A stretch of 5,370 nt of DNA from Chlorobiota bacterium. Lineage in GTDB: Bacteria > Bacteroidota > Bacteroidia > Bacteroidales > JAADGE01. Positions 1-5,370 of this stretch are shown piece by piece. The translations under genes were made by a program, and so were the position numbers. The notes under the pieces were generated by a model. That model was not told the DNA's origin. It was given only the letters and a program-made list of their open reading frames with translations, and searched no databases. Every line of letters begins with the position of its first letter. Position 1 is the first letter of the stretch. The stretch is from NCBI GenBank assembly GCA_013153575.1, contig JAADEE010000075.1, forward strand, positions 1 to 5,370, written 5' to 3'.

Positions 1-1463
1 CCTGTTCTTTCATTAAATTCATTAATTAATTCGTCCCATTTATGAACTTGATTGAACATTGTATTCCAGATATTTCTATCATTCCAAAGTTGATTTAAAT
101 CTTCAACATCTTTTTCTTGTTGTTCAACCCAAGTAAAATATTTAAGGTTATGAATTGCTTTTCTATCATGATATCCAAGCTCTCTCATATTATCAATTTG
201 TTGTCCTAGCATACATTTTTCAAAATCTTTAATTGCTTGAACTTCATTGTAATTTCCTCTTTCTTCGCGTAATTCTTCTACTCTTGATTTATACATATCT
301 GCACTATCAGTAGCAACTGTTACAATTACATCATCAGAAGTCATTTCAAAATATTTTGCAGTTTTAATTGCAGAAAGTAAGTTTCCAATACCTGAAATAC
401 CAATTAAATGAAGTTGACCTATTAATTCATCTGAAATTCCAATTGATTTAAGATATTTATGTCCTTCAGGTTCATTGAATAATCTTAATAAACGCATTGG
501 GTCTTCATCATCAATTGCAGTAACTGCATCAGTATTTTTAACATTATGTATCCAAGGAATATGTTTATCACCAATACCTTCAATACGGTGAGCACCAAAT
601 CCATTTCTTAAAATTGTTGGGCATTGTAATGCTTCTGATGCAACAACTTTAATGTGAGGATAAAGAGTTCTTAAATAATCTCCTGCGGCAATAGTTCCTG
701 CTGAACCTGTTGCTGATACATAAGCTGCAAATTGACTTTTATCTGTTTTTATTAGGTTATAAATTTCTTCAATTGCATCACCTGTAACATTATAATGCCA
801 TGCAGGGTTACCAAATTCATCAAATTGATTGAAGATTACAACATCTTCTCTTGTTCTTTTAAGTTCCCAACATTTATCGTAAATTTCTTTTACGTTTGAT
901 TCACTTCCGGGAGTTGCTATTACTGTTGATTTTGCAACATTTTTAAGCCAGTCAAAGCGTTCTTGACTCATTTCTTCAGGAAGTATTGCAATTGGTTCTG
1001 TTCCCATAAGGCGACTATCAAAAGCTCCTCCTCTACAATAGTTTCCTGTTGATGGCCAAACTGCTTTGTGGTAAGTTGGGTCAAATTCTCCGGTTGTAAT
1101 TCTTGGTGCAAGACAACCATATGCTGCACCTACTTTATGTGCTCCTGTAGGGAAATATTTTCCTACCATTAAAACTATTCGAGCATCAACTCCTGTAAGT
1201 TCTTTTGGTAATTCAATGTATGTTGGTGTTCCAAAAAGTCCACCATGTTCTTTTGCTTCATTTTTCCATGTAATACGGAAAAGGTTTAAAGGATTAAAAT
1301 CCCAAAGTCCTATATTTTTAAGTTCATCCTTAATTTTATCAGGAATAGTTTCAGGATGTTTTTGTTGTTCGAAAGTAGGTAAAATAATACCTTTTTCTTT
1401 AAAAACTTTTACAGCATTTTCTAATGCTTTTTCGTTCGTTACTTTGTCAATTGGTCTTATCAT
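1..1463 (-). CDS. PLP-dependent fold-type II enzyme (tryptophan synthase beta/cysteine synthase superfamily), 3' end outside window
   Basis: The gene starts at ATG 1463 and stays open to the left edge, giving 487 visible residues and no stop; the C-terminus is missing. I translated it by hand and found no frame break. The fold-type II signatures occur in the right order. The Schiff-base lysine is probably K110 in PTGAHK, a loop like that of TrpB. An asparagine loop STGN lies at 138-141, a glycine-rich phosphate loop ATGSAGT at 251-257, and a GISGIGN motif at 355-361 resembles the GISSGA segment of cysteine synthase. After the catalytic core comes a charged, Trp-rich tail (from about 400). Such enzymes do beta-elimination or beta-replacement on amino acids in the cytoplasm; the substrate here is unknown. 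TrpB is unlikely because its GAGQ loop is absent, and the loops also differ from YgeX (NAFK, TDGNHG). It begins 25 bases after the ygfK-like stop with no -7 box or terminator between, so co-transcription is likely. There is no Shine-Dalgarno sequence. The frame stays open upstream into the ygfK end, but this is the first ATG. Superfamily is sure, specificity is not. Confidence 0.8.
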   Translation of the reverse strand, partial: MIRPIDKVTNEKALENAVKVFKEKGIILPTFEQQKHPETIPDKIKDELKNIGLWDFNPLNLFRITWKNEAKEHGGLFGTPTYIELPKELTGVDARIVLMVGKYFPTGAHKVGAAYGCLAPRITTGEFDPTYHKAVWPSTGNYCRGGAFDSRLMGTEPIAILPEEMSQERFDWLKNVAKSTVIATPGSESNVKEIYDKCWELKRTREDVVIFNQFDEFGNPAWHYNVTGDAIEEIYNLIKTDKSQFAAYVSATGSAGTIAAGDYLRTLYPHIKVVASEALQCPTILRNGFGAHRIEGIGDKHIPWIHNVKNTDAVTAIDDEDPMRLLRLFNEPEGHKYLKSIGISDELIGQLHLIGISGIGNLLSAIKTAKYFEMTSDDVIVTVATDSADMYKSRVEELREERGNYNEVQAIKDFEKCMLGQQIDNMRELGYHDRKAIHNLKYFTWVEQQEKDVEDLNQLWNDRNIWNTMFNQVHKWDELINEFNERT

Positions 1464-1488
1464 ATTATTATAATTTATTTTCTTGTTA

Positions 1489-4400
1489 TTAATAATTTTC
1501 AACTCCTTTTATAATTACAGTCATTTCAGCTGCTTTTTTCAAATCATAATCTTCATTATCAGCTCCTGTATATTCTATAATGTTTAAAGTTGCTTTATCT
1601 AATTTTGCAACAAAATTATCTGATTGATACAAATAAAAATCTTCTTTTTCAGTTAAACTGAAATCAAAACCGTTTTCTTTTGCAAGTAAAGTTTGACTAT
1701 CCTTATCAAAATAATAACCGTCTTTTTCAGTTGCAAATATAGTTTTATTTAAATATAAATGTGGTTTTTCTTTATAAGGTGCTCCTGAACTTGGGCAAAA
1801 AGTTTCGCAATTTGCACATTGATTACACCAATCAGCTATGTGAATAATTTGAGATTTTTGTGCAACTTCAAATATCCCATCTTCAACAACATTACCGTTT
1901 TCAATTTTTTGCAAGTTGTATTTAACAGGCTCTATTTCATAATGTTGTAAAGCAAGGTTAGGGCAAAGAGTAGTACATACATTACAAACTTCGTCGCAAA
2001 GTAAACAACGTGATGCTTCTTCAATTGCTTCATCTTTTGTTAAAACAGTTGTTACCAAATTAAAATTCTTACGATTTGATAAATCTGTTTCTTTAACTTT
2101 AACACCCTCAATACGCTTTGTTTTTTTAAGCATTAAATCTTTTAAAGGTTGAGGTTCTCTATCTGTAAATTTTGGTCTTGTGTTAAAATCAATTCCTGCT
2201 TTATCTATAATTTCTTGTGCTGCTTTTCTTCCATCTCCTACTCCATTTATTAAGGTTGATGCCCCTCGCATTGCATCACCACCTATAAATACATTTGTAA
2301 GTTGTGTTTCGTATGAATTTTCTTTTGTTTTAAGTTTTTCTTTGTCAATAAAATCAATTGCTAAACTTTGTCCTATTGCAGGAATAACAGTATCGCAAGG
2401 AATTTCAAATTCAGAACCTTTAATTTCAACAGGTCTTGCACGTCCGCTTGCATCTTTTTCTCCAAGTTTCATTTTTACGCATTTTATTGCAGAAACTCTA
2501 CCATTTTTTTCAATAATTTCAATAGGTGAAACAAGTTCCATTATTTCAATTCCTTCATCAAGAACATCTTTAATTTCCTTGTATTCAGCAGGCATTTGCT
2601 TAATTGTTCTTCGGTAAATAATTGTTACTTTACCTTCTTTACCAACTAAACGATATGAAGTTCTGGCAGCATCCATTGCTGTATTTCCGCCACCTATAAT
2701 AACTATGTTATTACCTGCATCAGTTTTTACTCCTTCTTTAACTTTAAATAAGAAGTTTAGAGGATTAAAAACTCCTTTTGCATTTGCCCCTTTAATATCA
2801 AGGCTGTATGCATCTTGTGCACCAGCTGCAATATAAACAAAATCGCTTTTTTCTTTTATATTCTGAAAAATATCTTTGTTTATTTTTTGATTGTAATAAA
2901 TTTTAACACCTAAATCTGTTATTGAATTTATGTCAATTTCAATTGAACTATCTTCTAATCTGAATTTAGGAATTGCACCTGCAACCATTCCTCCTGCTTT
3001 TGATTTTGCTTCAAAAATTTCAACATCAAAACCTGCTTTTTTGAGGAAATATGCAGCTGAAAGTCCCGAAGGTCCTGCACCTATAATTGATACTTTTTTT
3101 CCGTTTGATTTTAAACTTCTGAAATTATCTGCAACACAAGCTTCAGGATTAAGTTGTGCATTGTGTGTTTCTACAACAAAACGTTTTATATCTCTGATTA
3201 ACAATGAACTATCATAATTAATTCTTGTACATTTTGTTTGGCAAGTATGGTCGCAAACCATTCCTGTTGCATTTGGGAAAGGGTTTGTTGCTGTAATTAC
3301 TTCGTAAGCTTTTTCGAACTCTCCTTTCGATGTGTAATACATATATGAAGGTATGCCTTGATTTGTCGGGCAAGTATCTTCACAAGGTGCATAAGAGCAA
3401 TCGAATTGTCCTAATGGTCTGAAAGTTTTTATGCTTGGGTCATGCGGACTTTCTTTTTTATATCTTTTTGAAGTTTTTACTTCTTCACCATAAGAATTTA
3501 AGAAATCTAAACTTGTTTTTCCATCTTTAATTTGCAAACCTTTAATATTTTCAAGGTATTGTGCTAATCTTCCATAACCACCGGGTTTTAAAAGGTCAGA
3601 ACTTACAGTTACAGGAAATAAACCGCATTGTAAAACATCTTTAATATTAAAAGCATCTGCACCACCGGAAAATGAAAGGTCTAATTCTCCTTTAAATTCA
3701 TTTTGAAGTTTGCGTGCAACATTTATTGATATAGGATGTAAAACTTTTCCACTTGCATACATCATTTTTTCATTTTCAGGGAAAACATCTTTATTATTTT
3801 CCGCTTCAAGTGTATTTGTAAGTTTTAAACCAAAGAATACATTGTTTTCTTTTGCTTTTTCTGTTAAATTTTTAATGAATGCAACTGCATCAGGATATTT
3901 TACATCATGCTCAAATGCTTCGTCGGGAACAACAGTATTAAAGCCGGAATTTGCTATTATTTTTTGTAAATCTTCTTTACCAAGAAGTGTAGGATTTAAC
4001 TTAATTGTTGTGTGTATTTTTCTTTCAGAAATTAAATATTCGCCTATTTGCTCAATTTCATCAGGCGGACATCCGTGCATTGTTGAAAGAGTTATGTTAT
4101 CAGTAATTTTAGGACTGATTTTAAGGTTTACAACATTTGGGTAAATATCCTTAATTTCGTTAATCTTTTGCTCTAATTCTGCGGAAGCATCAAGCATTTT
4201 ATCGAAAAACCATTGTACGTTTTCTTCCATTATTCCTTTAAGGTCGTAACCGGCACTCATATTAAAGATAAAACCTGCTTCATTTTTGCTTCCTATATTT
4301 AGTTTATCTTTAAGAATATGGATTAAAATCCATGCATTTAAATACTCATCAAAAGATTGATGCAACTTTAATTCTTGCGACCACTCGCAATTATAACCTT

Positions 4401-4713
4401 CATCTTGCATATCAATACAAGGCTTTGAAACATCAAGCTCGTCAAGTGTTTGCACAGTTTTAAGCTCAATATATCTTGCACCTGTAAGCCAAGCTGCAAT
4501 TATATTTTGCGAAAGTTGTGTATGTGGTCCGGCTGCAACTCCAATAGGTGTTTCAAGAAGTTGCCCAAAACGATATGCTCTAAAAGTATCGTTTTCTTTT
4601 GGTATAAAAAACAATTCTTTTTCTATTCCAAACAATGAACTCTTAGTGTCTAATTGTTTAAGAATAATTTGTAAAAGTTGTTTTATCGGTGTAGGTGTAA
4701 ATCTATCTGTCAT
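1489..4713 (-). CDS. ygfK: YgfK-family iron-sulfur flavoprotein oxidoreductase ('putative selenate reductase')
   Basis: This 1074-residue protein is close to the family's usual length of just over 1000. Residues about 45-385 form an FMN-type TIM barrel like dihydroorotate/dihydropyrimidine dehydrogenases: GVAAGP at 58-63, TMHGCPPDE at 211-219, SGGADAF at 349-355 and KPGGYGR at 376-382. Residues about 435-500 form a GltD/DPD-type Fe-S front end with C439, C444, C448, C487, C491 and C495. An FAD Rossmann motif GAGPSG lies at 545-550 with acidic E568. A second nucleotide motif GGGNTAMD lies at 674-681, followed by YRR at 700-702 and IGGD at 810-813, as in NADPH-dependent GltD. A ferredoxin-like tail has C903, C906, C910, C913, C917 and then C963, C966, C969, C973. 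No signal peptide or membrane segment is seen, so it is probably a cytoplasmic enzyme passing electrons from NAD(P)H through FAD and Fe-S clusters to FMN. The selenate reductase name is a historical guess; family context points to anaerobic purine breakdown. ATG 4713 fits the N-terminal pattern; no Shine-Dalgarno is present. It ends with tandem TAA TAA and is followed closely by the PLP enzyme gene. Confidence 0.9.
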   Translation of the reverse strand: MTDRFTPTPIKQLLQIILKQLDTKSSLFGIEKELFFIPKENDTFRAYRFGQLLETPIGVAAGPHTQLSQNIIAAWLTGARYIELKTVQTLDELDVSKPCIDMQDEGYNCEWSQELKLHQSFDEYLNAWILIHILKDKLNIGSKNEAGFIFNMSAGYDLKGIMEENVQWFFDKMLDASAELEQKINEIKDIYPNVVNLKISPKITDNITLSTMHGCPPDEIEQIGEYLISERKIHTTIKLNPTLLGKEDLQKIIANSGFNTVVPDEAFEHDVKYPDAVAFIKNLTEKAKENNVFFGLKLTNTLEAENNKDVFPENEKMMYASGKVLHPISINVARKLQNEFKGELDLSFSGGADAFNIKDVLQCGLFPVTVSSDLLKPGGYGRLAQYLENIKGLQIKDGKTSLDFLNSYGEEVKTSKRYKKESPHDPSIKTFRPLGQFDCSYAPCEDTCPTNQGIPSYMYYTSKGEFEKAYEVITATNPFPNATGMVCDHTCQTKCTRINYDSSLLIRDIKRFVVETHNAQLNPEACVADNFRSLKSNGKKVSIIGAGPSGLSAAYFLKKAGFDVEIFEAKSKAGGMVAGAIPKFRLEDSSIEIDINSITDLGVKIYYNQKINKDIFQNIKEKSDFVYIAAGAQDAYSLDIKGANAKGVFNPLNFLFKVKEGVKTDAGNNIVIIGGGNTAMDAARTSYRLVGKEGKVTIIYRRTIKQMPAEYKEIKDVLDEGIEIMELVSPIEIIEKNGRVSAIKCVKMKLGEKDASGRARPVEIKGSEFEIPCDTVIPAIGQSLAIDFIDKEKLKTKENSYETQLTNVFIGGDAMRGASTLINGVGDGRKAAQEIIDKAGIDFNTRPKFTDREPQPLKDLMLKKTKRIEGVKVKETDLSNRKNFNLVTTVLTKDEAIEEASRCLLCDEVCNVCTTLCPNLALQHYEIEPVKYNLQKIENGNVVEDGIFEVAQKSQIIHIADWCNQCANCETFCPSSGAPYKEKPHLYLNKTIFATEKDGYYFDKDSQTLLAKENGFDFSLTEKEDFYLYQSDNFVAKLDKATLNIIEYTGADNEDYDLKKAAEMTVIIKGVENY

Positions 4714-4735
4714 AACATTTTTTTAAAAAAGATGC

Positions 4736-4743
4736 CAAAGATA
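4736..4743 (-). promoter_or_regulatory. Bacteroidota-type -7 box for the ygfK operon
   Basis: The minus strand reads TATCTTTG, an exact match to the TAnnTTTG consensus recognised by the primary sigma factor of Bacteroidota. It lies 22 bases upstream of the ygfK ATG, which would place the transcript start roughly 15 bases before the gene. No clear TTG -33 element is found at the expected spacing; that position falls in the loop and stem of the upstream terminator. Either the -33 part is weak or an activator helps. The chance of one such match in a gap of this size in AT-rich DNA is not negligible. Confidence 0.55.
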
Positions 4744-4745
4744 AC

Positions 4746-4783
4746 AAAAAAACTCTTTTTATCATTACGAAAAAAAGAGTTTT
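4746..4783 (-). terminator. Intrinsic terminator after the superoxide reductase lipoprotein gene
   Basis: The minus-strand transcript forms a 12-bp stem (arms 4772-4783 and 4749-4760: AAAACUCUUUUU with AAAAAGAGUUUU) around an 11-base loop. The descending arm runs straight into a U tract (4752-4746). It begins 26 bases after the lipoprotein stop. The stem is A/U rich with only three G-C/C-G pairs, as is common in low-GC genomes. It separates the lipoprotein gene from the ygfK operon, whose -7 box begins just past the U tract. Confidence 0.8.
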
Positions 4784-4789
4784 ACAACA

Positions 4790-4806
4790 TTTAGAATTAT
4801 TCTAAA
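4790..4806. repeat. Perfect 17-bp palindrome just after the lipoprotein stop codon
   Basis: The arms TTTAGAAT (4790-4797) and ATTCTAAA (4799-4806) are exact reverse complements around one central base. The repeat ends three bases short of the lipoprotein stop codon. As RNA it could fold as a 6-bp stem with a 5-base loop, in tandem with the terminator hairpin that follows. As DNA it could be a small dyad site for a regulator. The sequence does not decide between these, and a chance palindrome in AT-rich DNA is also possible. Confidence 0.5.
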
Positions 4807-4809
4807 CAC

Positions 4810-5316
4810 TTATTTAACAATTATAGTATTTTCCCAAATTCCATGTAAATTACAACCTATAATTACTTTTAGTTCTTGACCTGCCTTAACTTTTGCAAGA
4901 AATTCATGTTGGTTACTACCCTCTCCTGCTTCATTTTCAATGTGTTTAAATTCCTTTCCATCAATATATAAAGTCATAAAATCAATCCAGTGTTCATCTG
5001 TTGATGGATGTACAATATCATTTGAACCAACTTTTACAATTATTTTTGAGAAACCTTTTTCATCAGCATTGCCAACTGTAATTTCAGGTGTATGTTTATT
5101 TTCAAAAGATGTAATACTATCAGTATTTGCAATATGCATAGTATCTCTGTTGACAATTAATTCTTCGCGAGTTTTCTTAACTTCTTGCTTTACAGAAGTT
5201 GTGTCAATATTTTTATCTTCATTATTGTTTTGTGTTTCATTACAGTTTGACAAACTTATAACTGTAATAAACATAACCAGCATTCTTGCAATTTTTAATA
5301 GATTAGTTTTTTTCAT
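4810..5316 (-). CDS. Predicted lipoprotein with superoxide reductase (neelaredoxin/desulfoferrodoxin centre II) domain
   Basis: This is a 168-residue protein. The start has a Lys-rich n-region (MKK, K8, R11), a hydrophobic stretch at about 12-22 and a lipobox-like LSNC ending at C25, which suggests lipidation; Asn just before the Cys is atypical. Residues 26-70 are a polar, charged linker. From about 72 the sequence matches the superoxide reductase iron domain (PF01880 type). KHTP carries K74 and H75, VHP gives H103, EHWI gives H109, and the C-terminal CNLHG gives C155 and H158. These match the Fe(His)4Cys ligands and the catalytic lysine of known enzymes, with the diagnostic spacings of 6 (H103 to H109) and 3 (C155 to H158). 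Such domains reduce superoxide to hydrogen peroxide without making oxygen. The rubredoxin-like centre I of desulfoferrodoxin is absent, so it is a one-iron type. It probably sits on the cell envelope, facing the periplasm or outside. ATG 5316 has no Shine-Dalgarno but gives a complete signal peptide. It is a single-gene unit with its own -7 box and terminator. Confidence 0.85.
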   Translation of the reverse strand: MKKTNLLKIARMLVMFITVISLSNCNETQNNNEDKNIDTTSVKQEVKKTREELIVNRDTMHIANTDSITSFENKHTPEITVGNADEKGFSKIIVKVGSNDIVHPSTDEHWIDFMTLYIDGKEFKHIENEAGEGSNQHEFLAKVKAGQELKVIIGCNLHGIWENTIIVK

Positions 5317-5344
5317 TATTTTATATTTTTTAGTTTATAGCGAA

Positions 5345-5352
5345 CAAAGTTA
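5345..5352 (-). promoter_or_regulatory. Bacteroidota-type -7 box for the lipoprotein gene
   Basis: The minus strand reads TAACTTTG, an exact match to TAnnTTTG, 28 bases upstream of the ATG at 5316. The predicted transcript would have a short AT-rich leader of about 20 bases. The matching -33 TTG element would lie at or just beyond the right edge of the window, so it cannot be judged. Confidence 0.6.
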
Positions 5353-5370
5353 CCATAATAATTGTAAAAG

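Noticed and set aside
1..1463. Tryptophan synthase beta chain (trpB)
   Set aside because: The lysine loop is similar, but the GAGQ substrate loop is missing, an STGN loop is present instead, and no other trp genes adjoin.
1..1463. Diaminopropionate ammonia-lyase (ygeX), expected beside ygfK
   Set aside because: The motifs (PTGAHK, STGN, ATGSAGT) and the length of over 487 residues do not match YgeX, which is about 400 residues with NAFK and TDGNHG.
1216..1473. Plus-strand open frame of 85 codons
   Set aside because: It lies antisense to the N-terminal coding region of the PLP enzyme, whose conserved motifs are clear. The translation is Ser/Phe/Ile-rich as expected of a shadow frame.
2180..4638. 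Plus-strand open frames at 2180-2617, 2930-3217, 3710-4144 and 4450-4638
   Set aside because: All are antisense to well-supported YgfK domains and have no recognisable motifs. None is preceded by a promoter or ribosome binding site.
1489..4713. Reading the large gene as a fused or mis-assembled dihydroorotate dehydrogenase plus GltD
   Set aside because: The order barrel, GltD-like unit, ferredoxin-like tail in about 1000-1070 residues is the normal YgfK architecture, so no fusion event or assembly error is needed.
4810..5316. Full desulfoferrodoxin with centre I
   Set aside because: The four-cysteine rubredoxin-like N-terminal domain is absent. The only cysteines are C25 in the lipobox and C155 in the iron site.

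Overview
The window is low-GC DNA (about 30% by eye) from what looks like an anaerobic or microaerophilic member of the Bacteroidota. Three observations support this. None of the three gene starts has a Shine-Dalgarno sequence. The two upstream regions that should carry promoters each hold an exact match to the Bacteroidota -7 promoter consensus TAnnTTTG. The protein content (a YgfK-type iron-sulfur flavoprotein and a superoxide reductase) suits an anaerobe. The phylum call is an inference; no rRNA or phylogenetic marker is present.

All three genes lie on the minus strand, so transcription runs from right to left. At the right end (5316 to 4810) is a 168-residue predicted lipoprotein. Its mature part is a superoxide reductase (neelaredoxin/desulfoferrodoxin centre II) domain with every iron ligand present. 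It has its own -7 box (5345-5352) and is followed by a perfect 17-bp palindrome and a good intrinsic terminator (4746-4783).

Next comes a large multidomain redox flavoprotein of the YgfK family (4713 to 1489, 1074 residues). It consists of an FMN-type dihydroorotate/dihydropyrimidine dehydrogenase-like barrel, then a GltD-like FAD/NAD(P)H unit with an Fe-S-binding front end, then a cysteine-rich ferredoxin-like tail. These are the modules of dihydropyrimidine dehydrogenase in a different order. Only 25 bases later begins a PLP-dependent fold-type II enzyme (1463 leftwards). Its first 487 codons are visible and its 3' end is outside the window. The two genes probably form one operon read from a -7 box at 4736-4743.

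Functional reading: YgfK is annotated by tradition as a 'putative selenate reductase', but in many anaerobes it belongs to gene sets for anaerobic purine/urate breakdown that also include a fold-type II PLP lyase (YgeX). Here the PLP partner is from a visibly different family. The pair may therefore be a variant of that pathway or an uncharacterised reductive route. The lipoprotein superoxide reductase is a separate transcription unit, probably protecting the cell envelope from superoxide. I see no RNA genes, mobile elements, CRISPR arrays or plus-strand genes.
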